Below are positions 1 through 6,718 of a stretch of DNA of 11,651 nt, in pieces. Source of the stretch: an uncultured Hungatella sp. (GTDB lineage Bacteria; Bacillota; Clostridia; Lachnospirales; Lachnospiraceae); assembly GCA_910586845.1 (NCBI GenBank), contig CAJUJV010000021.1:13271-24921 (forward strand). Reading direction: 5' to 3'. The notes below the pieces were generated by a model that searched no databases, was not told where the DNA came from, and was given only the letters and a program-made list of their open reading frames with translations. Within the stretch, counting starts at the first letter, position 1; each line of letters begins with the position of its first letter. Made by a program: the position numbers and the translations under genes.

Positions 1-1344
1 CCTGCCTCCCCTGTATGTGTACTCCCATGTCTGATCCCACCGCCGATATCCCCGGATTCCCATGGCCACCACATAATTTTCCAGGCGGTCGATCATCTCC
101 TGTCTGTCGGATACCAGACCTGTCTTCAGAAACCGGAATACACTCTCGTAGTCAAAATCTCTCTGAATCACTTCCAGGGAGCTCCGGATAAATTCTACCA
201 TGACGTTTTCCAGGATACTTTTTTTATTGTCCATAAAATAGGGGATCTTTTCTGCCTGGAACCGATTGACGATCTCATAGCCGTAGCCGGACAGATCTCC
301 AGTGATCACCGCAATCTCCCGGTATCTCAGATTCTCCTCCTGAACCAGGCTGTGGATCCTGGCCGCCACCCCGTCGATCTCCCTGCCCGGTGTGGAAGCC
401 TGAAAAAGCTCGGTCTCCTCCGGCTCCTGTTCGTATCTGCGGGCCGTGAAACGGTAAAGATTCTTCTCGATAAATGCGATAGAAGGGCTGTGGACAAACC
501 TCCCTTTCTGCTCCCTGCCGGAATCCAGAATCACATCCCGGTCTCTTGCCACAGACTGTTTTTCCGCCAGTTTTACCAGGCGGTACACCATCTGGCGGCT
601 CATGTGGAACAGTTCCTGAATCCTGCCTGGCTTATAGGGATCCTCCCCTTCTCCCATGGTAACGGTCACGATCACCTTTCTGGCATGGATCATCAGAAGC
701 TCCAGAAGCCGGTACTGAACCGGAGTGAAACCTGTATAGCCGTCCAGGGTCACCACGCTGTTTTTGATCCGCCGGGAATCGGGCAGTACCCTGCACAGCA
801 CATCCAGGATCTCCTCCGCCGTAATATATCGTCTGGAGATCTCTTTTTGAAACGCCTCGTAGATGACCAGCAGATCCTTCAGCTTTTCACGGAGGAGAGG
901 GCTCTTTGTCTCCTCCATGGCGCCCTTAAGTCCGTCCGGCCCCACTCCGTACTGATAAAGCTCTGACAGCATGGATTTTAACTGATTGATGAATCCTGTC
1001 TGGTTCAGGTGTCCCGAAAAAATCCCCAGATTCTTCCTCTCGTTTCCGGCCACCTTTCTCAGGACCATGGATTTACCCATGTCATCCAGGATCTCCAGAT
1101 GCTCCACGGCCAGCTCCTCGAAGATCCGGTAAGCCAGGCGCTGGAAACTGACGATGTCGATATTCATGGTTCCGTGGTCCGGATGGAGCGCGACGATCTC
1201 CTTCTGGGTCTGCATGGTAAACTGTTCCGGCACCAGGGCCACATATTGAACATCCGGCTCCTCTATGGACATCCGAATCAGATTCTCATAGAGATATCTG
1301 GTCTTTCCCGCTCCCGAACTTCCTATTATAAATTGCAGGGACAT
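1..1344 (-). CDS. addB: ATP-dependent helicase/nuclease subunit B (AddB), 5' part
   Basis: AddB is the partner of AddA in the AddAB complex, which resects double-strand breaks for RecA-dependent repair in Gram-positive bacteria. The minus strand is open for 448 codons from ATG 1344-1342 to the window edge, so roughly the first 40% of a protein normally about 1,150 residues long is present. The Walker A motif GSSGAGKT sits at residues 8-15. It is followed by the family-typical stretch VPEQFTMQTQKEIV and later FQAEKIPYFMDNKKSILEN. The C-terminal nuclease and iron-sulphur cysteines lie outside the window. The start is set by AAGGAGGTGG (about 1349-1358) just upstream, and a consensus promoter lies only about 20 bases further. 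addA is expected beyond the left edge (inference). Identification is firm. Confidence 0.95.
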   Translation of the reverse strand, partial: MSLQFIIGSSGAGKTRYLYENLIRMSIEEPDVQYVALVPEQFTMQTQKEIVALHPDHGTMNIDIVSFQRLAYRIFEELAVEHLEILDDMGKSMVLRKVAGNERKNLGIFSGHLNQTGFINQLKSMLSELYQYGVGPDGLKGAMEETKSPLLREKLKDLLVIYEAFQKEISRRYITAEEILDVLCRVLPDSRRIKNSVVTLDGYTGFTPVQYRLLELLMIHARKVIVTVTMGEGEDPYKPGRIQELFHMSRQMVYRLVKLAEKQSVARDRDVILDSGREQKGRFVHSPSIAFIEKNLYRFTARRYEQEPEETELFQASTPGREIDGVAARIHSLVQEENLRYREIAVITGDLSGYGYEIVNRFQAEKIPYFMDNKKSILENVMVEFIRSSLEVIQRDFDYESVFRFLKTGLVSDRQEMIDRLENYVVAMGIRGYRRWDQTWEYTYRGGR

Positions 1345-1364
1345 CTCTCCACCTCCTTGTTCCT

Positions 1365-1393
1365 ATTATATCGGCTGCCTTCATACAAGTCAA
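1365..1393 (-). promoter_or_regulatory. Promoter of addB
   Basis: On the minus strand TTGACT (1393-1388) and TATAAT (1370-1365) are separated by 17 bases. Transcription would begin near 1358, giving a leader of only about 14 bases that consists almost entirely of the ribosome binding site. Confidence 0.8.
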
Positions 1394-1474
1394 ATCATCT
1401 CTGCTATCCGTTGCCAGTCATAAATCCTCCAGACCGGTAATAGATTGTAACAAACAAAAATCCGGAGGTCCCTT

Positions 1475-1915
1475 ATGAGCTCCAAAACAAAAATCGTGGT
1501 CCTGAGAATGAAAGAACTGATCTATACGGCTGTTTTCCTTGGACTTGCAGTGGTCCTGATCACCCTGTTTCTGATCATGTTCCGCCCCAGGCAGGAAACG
1601 CCCTCCTCCCCCTCACAGACCGCCTCTTACATACCTGGAGTTTACACTTCTTCCATGACTTTAGGCAGTCAGAATCTCAATGTGGAGGTCACCGTAGGCG
1701 CCGACGAGATCAGGTCCGTGTCCTTTGTGTCTCTGGACGAGGCAGTCACCACCATGTATCCGCTGATGCAGCCGGTTATGGAGGATCTGGCCCGGCAGAT
1801 CGTACAGAATCAGTCCACAGAAGATCTCTCTTATTCCATGGAAACACGCTACACCTCCCAGTCCCTCATCGGAGCCATCGACCGGGCGCTGGAAAAAGCA
1901 AAAGTAAGAAATTAG
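1475..1915 (+). CDS. Membrane-anchored FMN-bind-like protein of unknown function
   Basis: This is a 146-residue protein with one hydrophobic segment at about residues 15-36 (IYTAVFLGLAVVLITLFLIM), positively charged before it, so the remainder should face outside. Residues 52-143 resemble a small FMN-bind domain: a YIPGVYTSS opening, a beta-rich VEVTVGADEIRSVSF stretch, and a closing TSQSLIGAIDRALEKAK helix. In RnfG/NqrC-type domains the closing motif is SGAT with a flavinylated threonine; here the matching place reads METRYTSQS, so covalent FMN attachment is doubtful. The start follows GGAGG (1464-1468) by six bases. It lies between the divergent addB gene and the MATE gene. I recall similar short proteins in Lachnospiraceae but know of no established function. 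Confidence 0.8.
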   Translation: MSSKTKIVVLRMKELIYTAVFLGLAVVLITLFLIMFRPRQETPSSPSQTASYIPGVYTSSMTLGSQNLNVEVTVGADEIRSVSFVSLDEAVTTMYPLMQPVMEDLARQIVQNQSTEDLSYSMETRYTSQSLIGAIDRALEKAKVRN

Positions 1916-1919
1916 ACAG

Positions 1920-1948
1920 TTGTTTTTCCACTGGGGCTGTGATATAGT
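1920..1948 (+). promoter_or_regulatory. Candidate promoter of the MATE/TetR operon
   Basis: TTGTTT (1920-1925) and TATAGT (1943-1948) have a 17-base spacer, and the -10 box is preceded by TGA, an extended -10. It lies just past the stop of the preceding gene. I saw no clear palindromic TetR operator, only a loose AGT...ACT symmetry right after the -10 box. Confidence 0.5.
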
Positions 1949-2007
1949 TTAGGATACTGCACCTTCTGATTTCTATGGATTCTGCCTCACCGGCGAGAAA
2001 GGATTTT

Positions 2008-3399
2008 ATGGAACAAAAGATAAAAAAACAGGAACTTTCAGATACACAGAATCAGATCACGGAAGGAGTCATCTGGAAACAGCTTCTGCTGTTTTTCTTC
2101 CCTATTCTGTTCGGAACATTTTTTCAGCAGCTTTACAACACCGTGGATGCTATTGTGGTGGGACAGTTTGTGGGCAAAGAGGCCCTGGCCGCCGTAGGCG
2201 GTCCTACGGGAACCCTGATCAACCTGCTGGTAGGCTTTTTCGTAGGCCTCTCATCCGGCGCCACGGTCATTATCTCCCAGTTTTACGGAGCCCACAGAGC
2301 GGACAAGGTAAGCCTTGCCGTACACACGTCTGTGGCCTTTTCCCTGCTCTGCGGCCTGGGTATCATGGCCCTGGGGATCCTGGGGGCGCCTCTGGCACTG
2401 TCCCTTATGGGCACGCCGAAAGATATCCTGGAGTACGCCATCCTCTATATGCGGCTGTATTTTCTGGGAACCATACCCAACCTGATCTACAACATGGGAG
2501 CCGGCATCCTGAGAGCCGCAGGGGACTCCAAACGCCCTCTTCTGTTCCTCATCACCGGCTGCGTCACCAACATCGTTCTGGACGTGGCCTTTGTGGTGTT
2601 CCTTCACATGGGAGTGGCCGGAGCCGCTCTGGCCACCATCCTCTCTCAGACTGCCAGCGCCCTTTTTGTCGTCATCGTCCTGACCGGCACGGACCAGATG
2701 TACCGGCTCCGGTTCTCTCTCATCCGCCTGGACCGCAGGATGCTGGGCCGGATCATCCGCATCGGACTGCCCGCCGGCCTTCAGTCGGTGATGTACTCTC
2801 TGTCCAACGTGATCATCCAGTCCAGCGTCAACAGCCTGGGCACGGATACCATCGCCGCCTGGACCGCTTACGGAAAGATCGACAGCGTATTCTGGATGAT
2901 CATCAATGCCTTCGGCATCTCCGTAACCACCTTTGTAGGGCAGAATTACGGAGCCGGAAAGATGGACCGGGTAAAGAAAGGGATCCGCCAGTGCCTGGCC
3001 ATGACCATTGCTTCCTCAGTATTCATGTCCTTTATCCTCTATCAGTTCGGCTTCTACATCTTCGAGATCTTCACTGCGGATGCGGCTGTTCTGGCAAAGG
3101 GTATGGAGATCCTCCGCTTCCTGGTGCCGACCTTCATCACCTATGTGACCATCGAGATCTACTCCGGAGCCCTCAGGGGCATCGGCGACTCCTGGATCCC
3201 CATGATCCTGACCATGGTGGGGGTCTGTGCCCTCCGTGTTCTGTGGATCATCACGGCAGTCCCCCTGCGCCGGGAGATCACCACGGTGGTATTCAGTTAC
3301 CCTCTCACCTGGTCTGTGACCACGGTGCTGTTCATCATCTATTTCCACCGTTTCAGCCCGCTGGCCAAAAGAAAGGAAGCCTCCCATGGAAAAAAATGA
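2008..3399 (+). CDS. MATE-family multidrug efflux transporter
   Basis: This 463-residue integral membrane protein should export drugs or metabolites in exchange for sodium ions or protons. It reads as the usual twelve-helix MATE fold made of two similar halves, and its length is normal for the family. Diagnostic stretches are GTFFQQLYNTVDAIVVGQFVG near the N-terminus, GAGILRAAGDSKRP in the first half, and the matching GALRGIGDSWIPM in the second half. An in-frame ATG at 1975 has no ribosome binding site, whereas ATG 2008 follows AGAAAGGA (1995-2002), so 2008 is preferred. Its 3' end overlaps the TetR-type gene by 14 bases, which implies co-translation and local regulation. The substrate cannot be inferred. 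Confidence 0.93.
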   Translation: MEQKIKKQELSDTQNQITEGVIWKQLLLFFFPILFGTFFQQLYNTVDAIVVGQFVGKEALAAVGGPTGTLINLLVGFFVGLSSGATVIISQFYGAHRADKVSLAVHTSVAFSLLCGLGIMALGILGAPLALSLMGTPKDILEYAILYMRLYFLGTIPNLIYNMGAGILRAAGDSKRPLLFLITGCVTNIVLDVAFVVFLHMGVAGAALATILSQTASALFVVIVLTGTDQMYRLRFSLIRLDRRMLGRIIRIGLPAGLQSVMYSLSNVIIQSSVNSLGTDTIAAWTAYGKIDSVFWMIINAFGISVTTFVGQNYGAGKMDRVKKGIRQCLAMTIASSVFMSFILYQFGFYIFEIFTADAAVLAKGMEILRFLVPTFITYVTIEIYSGALRGIGDSWIPMILTMVGVCALRVLWIITAVPLRREITTVVFSYPLTWSVTTVLFIIYFHRFSPLAKRKEASHGKK

Positions 3400-4063
3400 A
3401 AAATACAGGGAGATCTTTCTGACCTCCCACGAACTGTTTCTGTCTCAGGGCTATGAGGCCGCCACCATCCGGCAGATCTCGGATCTGGCAGGCGTCAGCC
3501 TGGGACTTACCAACCATTTTTTTCAGTCAAAACAGATTCTGGCCGGACGGATCCTGGACATGCTTTCCGTCTACAGTACTTATCACTGCGACAGAAATCA
3601 GCCGGACACCGATCCTCTGCTCCGCTCTGTTCTGCGCACCCGGGTCACTGTCCTGTATCTGCTGAGAGGCAGATACAGCCGGTTTTATCTGGAATCCTTA
3701 AAACATGATATCCGCTTTCCCATGCTCCACGAAAAACCGGACCCGTCCCTCGCGGAACTGGCCCGGATCCACGGTTTTCCCGTAGATGAAGACCTGTTTC
3801 TCTTCTACGGGACCTACATGCCCTGGACCTGCGAGAAGACCCTGATCCTCGGAAAGGAAAAAGGCCTGTTTTCCACCATACACCACGATGAGATTCCGGA
3901 CTATATCGCCATCAGCAGGTTCGAACATTTTCTGGACGGCCGGCTTCTTGAACAGGCTCTCTCCCGGTCCCGTCAGGCGGCACAGACGGTTCTGTCCAGG
4001 ATGCCTTCTGTAGTCCCCGACGAATTTCTCCTTCAGTATCTGGAACCCCCGGAGGAAGACTGA
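3386..4063 (+). CDS. TetR/AcrR-family transcriptional regulator
   Basis: This 225-residue protein has the family's N-terminal DNA-binding unit, with the helix-turn-helix at about residues 27-46 (ATIRQISDLAGVSLGLTNHF) followed by the FFQSK turn. The remainder is a helical ligand-binding and dimerisation part with no signature I recognise. It starts inside the end of the MATE gene behind GAAAGGAAG (3371-3379). The arrangement suggests it controls its own operon and senses an export substrate, although the regulator is distal rather than divergent as is more common. Its last 152 bases are also covered by the antisense 3' end of the phosphoesterase gene. Confidence 0.9.
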   Translation: MEKNEKYREIFLTSHELFLSQGYEAATIRQISDLAGVSLGLTNHFFQSKQILAGRILDMLSVYSTYHCDRNQPDTDPLLRSVLRTRVTVLYLLRGRYSRFYLESLKHDIRFPMLHEKPDPSLAELARIHGFPVDEDLFLFYGTYMPWTCEKTLILGKEKGLFSTIHHDEIPDYIAISRFEHFLDGRLLEQALSRSRQAAQTVLSRMPSVVPDEFLLQYLEPPEED

Positions 4064-4685
4064 TCCTGTCAGTACCTTCTCTCCTCTTCCTGTCGCACCT
4101 GATCCACTCATCCAGAGACAGAGGCTCATAATCCGAATACATGCAGAAACAGTTGATCATGTTGCAGGGTATGAGCCTTTCGTTTCCCTGTACGTCTGTG
4201 ACCGCGGTCCTCCTGGTGATCTGCTGGAACAGTTCCACAAGCCTCTGATCTCTGGTATCATGGACATGTCCGTAGAGCATATAAGTCCTGGGATTCCCCT
4301 TTTTGTCCAGCTGATACTGTCCGTTGTAAAACATAATGGGATAATGGCAGAGGATCACCTTTCTGTTATTATCATGAAGCTCCTCATAAGGTTTGATCCA
4401 CTGAAAACGGCTCCTGTCCACGTCTCTTTTCAGGACCACATGATCATGATTTCCCTGGATCAGATACAGCTTTCCGTTAAGGTTTCTCAGCAGTTCATTA
4501 GTCTGTGCTTCGTTTCCCCAGGACAGATCTCCGATGATCACCACTTCGTCATTCTTTCGGACTTTTCTGTTCCACCTCTGCACCATGGCTTCGTTCATGG
4601 CCTCTACTGTCTCAAACCCTCTGCGGTCCATATGGGAATTAAGGGCCCCATGGAAAAAGTGCAGGTCCGCAATGTAATATCTCAA
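3912..4685 (-). CDS. Calcineurin-like metallophosphoesterase coupled to the Ro protein gene
   Basis: This is a dinuclear-metal phosphoesterase. All signature motifs are present: D7-x-H9 (ADLHF), GD at 52-53 (GDLSWGN), GNHD at 78-81, H114 (CHYP) and GHVH at 139-142. The start is TTG 4685-4683, overlapping the TGA of the Ro-family gene (TTGA) and preceded by AGGAGG about seven bases upstream; no ATG lies before the first metal ligand. Translational coupling argues for a shared role with the Ro protein, possibly on RNA ends or cyclic nucleotides (inference; substrate unknown). The expected protein ends near residue 200. The last roughly 50 residues are the antisense reading of the TetR-type gene, rich in Gly, Pro, Arg and Glu, and look like a read-through tail rather than a domain. 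Confidence 0.88.
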   Translation of the reverse strand: MRYYIADLHFFHGALNSHMDRRGFETVEAMNEAMVQRWNRKVRKNDEVVIIGDLSWGNEAQTNELLRNLNGKLYLIQGNHDHVVLKRDVDRSRFQWIKPYEELHDNNRKVILCHYPIMFYNGQYQLDKKGNPRTYMLYGHVHDTRDQRLVELFQQITRRTAVTDVQGNERLIPCNMINCFCMYSDYEPLSLDEWIRCDRKRREGTDRISLPPGVPDTEGEIRRGLQKASWTEPSVPPDGTGREPVQEAGRPENVRTC

Positions 4686-6343
4686 TTCTCTGCCTCCTCA
4701 GGGCTCTTCTCCTGCTGATCCCACAGATCGATCATCTGGCGGGCGAATAAAAGTTCTTTTCCTGTCCAGCCATAGAGGATGCAGGTGCGGTAAGCGTATT
4801 CCGGAATGCATATGTTATTGTATCCTGCTGTCTGGATAGAGAATACATTGACATAGGGATTGACTTTTTTCCGGTATTCCAGGATCAGTTCAAACACGTT
4901 GATGTGATCTCCCCAGGCAAATCCCATCTTCTGATACTGCTGCCGCTGCCGGTCGGTCCCGAAGAGGCCGCCGTGACCGGCTTGCTGGTCCGAATAGATA
5001 AAGATCTGATCCCAGTATTCTTTTTTCTCGATGGCTTCCAGAAAGAACTCCCAGATCCCGCCTTCCGTGGACGGTCCCACATCCGACGATCTTTCTTTGG
5101 AAATCTCCTGACACTGTCTTAAGACCTGCCCCCGCTTCGACACCGGAAATACCCTCAGTCTGTCCCCGAATTTGCCTACATAACCTTCGTCGGAGACTGC
5201 CGCTGCCATGACGGAGGACAAATTGTCGATAACCGCGATCTGAACCGTTCCGTACTCAGAGGAGATGGCTCCCCAGGCGGAACCGGAATTATCCGACAGA
5301 CACATGGTCTTGCCTCTGAAACCGGGAAGATGCTCCATGGAAAGATCCATACACTCTTCCAGCGCATCCAGAATCTGAGGACGGTGAGCGCAGGTACTTT
5401 TTCTCACGGCCTCCCATGCGCTGTAATAGCGGAAAGGAAACTGTCTGCCGCCCTTTACTCCGGCCTTCATCCTGTCCAGATATTCCCCGCAGAATTGCGG
5501 ATCCTCCTGCTCTTCAAAAACCCCCCGCAGATTCCTTAAAAGGGCCATGTGGCCCATGGGGATCTCATGGAAAATCTCTCTCCAGGCTCTGCCCTCTGAC
5601 CGGAGATTCTCCCAGGTCTTCTTTGTCCGGGGCAGAGTCACGGCTCCTGTCTTCATATATTCGTCGATCACCGGAGATTTGGCATGGGTGATCCTTACCG
5701 CATCACGGAGACCGATCTCCGCATTCTTGTACTTCATTACCTCATAGGGATCCATGGCCCCCAGTCTTTTGGCCAGGGCTCTTTTTAAGATACTGGGCAT
5801 GTTCTGCTTTCCATGATTAATGTATAAAAAATAAGCCAGCTGGGCCAGGACATCGTCACCCCTGACCAGAACCTGCTGTTCCGTCTGACCAAACACTCCC
5901 GGATTGTCTTTTGTAAAGTCCTCCCTTCCCGGATGGAGGGCTGCCCGTACCATGATCACCTGGGGATTGAGCCTCATATCAAAAACATTTCTCATAACCG
6001 CTGCCCACTGAAGAGTCCCGCCGAAATCTTCTTCCAGGGCCTCGTCGATGGTCTGTTCCATGATCTCCGTAGTAGTCCTTCCGTCCCACCTGTCCTGCCC
6101 TATGAGATAACCGTTCAGCAGCTTGCTGCCTGCATACCGGGTCTCCTGTATCTTTCTCCTGCCGACGCCTCCCTGCCGGTAATAGGAAGGTTCTCCGAAT
6201 ATGGAAGAAGCGGTGACCATCTTCAGCGTGTCCAGAGCATTGATCACATAAGACTCCCCGCCCATGAAATTGACCACAGTCTCTCCTGTTCTGGCTGTGG
6301 TGTCCTGGCTCATACTTTTCAGTGCCTGTCGAAAACGACTCAT
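4682..6343 (-). CDS. rsr: TROVE-domain Ro60-family RNA-binding protein (Rsr) with vWA domain
   Basis: This 553-residue protein is a bacterial orthologue of the Ro60 autoantigen, a ring of HEAT-like repeats that binds Y RNAs on its outside and single-stranded RNA ends in its hole. TROVE-type stretches are KQNMPSILKRALAKRLG (179-195), DAVRITHAKS (214-223), TKKTWENLRS (240-249) and IPMGHMALLRNLRG (261-274). The C-terminal vWA domain starts near 344 and has an intact MIDAS motif DNSGS (351-355), with a possible threonine at 426 and IYSDQQ at 449-454. The start at ATG 6343-6341 is chosen because AGGAGGTG lies just upstream; an in-frame ATG at 6400 has no such site. It lies directly downstream of the Y RNA gene and is coupled to the phosphoesterase, so it is probably the protein core of the RNP. 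Confidence 0.93.
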   Translation of the reverse strand: MSRFRQALKSMSQDTTARTGETVVNFMGGESYVINALDTLKMVTASSIFGEPSYYRQGGVGRRKIQETRYAGSKLLNGYLIGQDRWDGRTTTEIMEQTIDEALEEDFGGTLQWAAVMRNVFDMRLNPQVIMVRAALHPGREDFTKDNPGVFGQTEQQVLVRGDDVLAQLAYFLYINHGKQNMPSILKRALAKRLGAMDPYEVMKYKNAEIGLRDAVRITHAKSPVIDEYMKTGAVTLPRTKKTWENLRSEGRAWREIFHEIPMGHMALLRNLRGVFEEQEDPQFCGEYLDRMKAGVKGGRQFPFRYYSAWEAVRKSTCAHRPQILDALEECMDLSMEHLPGFRGKTMCLSDNSGSAWGAISSEYGTVQIAVIDNLSSVMAAAVSDEGYVGKFGDRLRVFPVSKRGQVLRQCQEISKERSSDVGPSTEGGIWEFFLEAIEKKEYWDQIFIYSDQQAGHGGLFGTDRQRQQYQKMGFAWGDHINVFELILEYRKKVNPYVNVFSIQTAGYNNICIPEYAYRTCILYGWTGKELLFARQMIDLWDQQEKSPEEAEN

Positions 6344-6460
6344 AACCACACCTCCTGTTTTGAAAATCGGATCGCAATGGAGCAGGGAGACTTTTCCCAC
6401 TGCCCGCCGTGCCGGAGCGGGGCCGCTTTGGGGACTATCCTCTCCGCCCTGTGTATATAC
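6344..6460 (-). other. Leader between Y RNA terminator and rsr
   Basis: This is 117 bases of GC-rich sequence on the minus strand with no promoter I would accept, so rsr may be transcribed by read-through of the Y RNA terminator. It contains a copy of ACAGGGCGGAGA (6452-6441), the inverted counterpart of a block in the Y RNA promoter, and the rsr ribosome binding site next to the start codon. Confidence 0.4.
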
Positions 6461-6486
6461 AAAAAACCGCAGATATCAATCTGCGG
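6461..6486 (-). terminator. Intrinsic terminator of the Y RNA
   Basis: On the minus strand CCGCAGAT (6486-6479) and ATCTGCGG (6474-6467) form a perfect 8-bp stem with a four-base loop, followed by six T residues (6466-6461). It separates the RNA from rsr; some read-through is likely because no other rsr promoter was seen. Confidence 0.85.
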
Positions 6487-6654
6487 CCCTGAATAAACGT
6501 CCCTGTAGGGCTCTTTTACAGAACCCCGAGAATCAGTCGGACACGGTACATACATGCTCTACCCACTGAGCTACTGCCGCGAGCGGCAGATGGGAGTCGA
6601 ACCCACGACACTGCGATCCCTAAGTCGAAGTAACCGTGCCCTGCGCATCGGGGT
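6461..6654 (-). ncRNA. yrlA: YrlA-type Y RNA with circularly permuted tRNA-like domain
   Basis: This RNA should scaffold the Ro-family protein encoded next to it. Minus-strand order: helix A 5' ACCCCGA (6654-6648), helix B 5' strand (6641-6630), a 12-base insert (6629-6618), anticodon-stem-like AUCGCA (6617-6612), five-base variable loop ending in C (6611-6607), T-arm (6606-6590, loop UUCGACU), acceptor 3' strand CUGCCGC (6589-6583), junction UC, acceptor 5' strand GCGGCAG (6580-6574), UA, D-arm (6571-6556, loop AGUGGGUA), A, UGUAU (6554-6550). The 3' strands of helix B (6549-6539) and helix A UCGGGGU (6529-6523) close the molecule. Every tRNA elbow position is present: U8, A14, G15-C48, G18G19, UUC and A58. 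The predicted start, 6654, is the first paired base. The family call rests on known YrlA tRNA mimicry and on rsr adjacency; the true 3' end may be processed shorter. Confidence 0.9.
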
Positions 6655-6660
6655 AATCCT

Positions 6661-6689
6661 ATTATCCCATACAGGGCGGAGATTGTCAA
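6661..6689 (-). promoter_or_regulatory. Strong promoter of the Y RNA / Ro locus
   Basis: TTGACA (6689-6684) and GATAAT (6666-6661) are 17 bases apart, and TGG precedes the -10 box as an extended -10. The predicted start is A6654. The near-consensus sequence suits high RNA output. Confidence 0.85.
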
Positions 6690-6707
6690 CAAAAACAGGT
6701 CTCCGCC
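6675..6707. promoter_or_regulatory. Inverted repeat over the Y RNA -35 region, candidate operator
   Basis: GGCGGAGA (plus strand, 6675-6682) and TCTCCGCC (6700-6707) form a perfect 8-bp inverted repeat separated by 17 bases that include the whole -35 box. A third copy of the half-site, as part of TCTCCGCCCTGT, lies at 6441-6452 beyond the RNA's terminator. A regulator binding here would block polymerase; the small XRE-type protein encoded next door is a candidate. Confidence 0.45.
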
Positions 6708-6718
6708 ACGACATTTCC

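Noticed and set aside
352..1440. Plus-strand open frames of 204 and 143 codons
   Set aside because: They lie antisense to addB, have no ribosome binding site and encode low-complexity sequence rich in His, Arg, Leu and Pro.
6344..6400. A longer rsr starting at ATG 6400
   Set aside because: No ribosome binding site is there, while ATG 6343 has AGGAGGTG at good spacing and the extra residues do not look like the family.
6556..6606. An ordinary tRNA gene, because D-arm, T-arm and acceptor sequences are all present
   Set aside because: On the minus strand the 3' half precedes the 5' half and there is no anticodon loop or CCA; the order fits a permuted tRNA-like domain inside a Y RNA instead.
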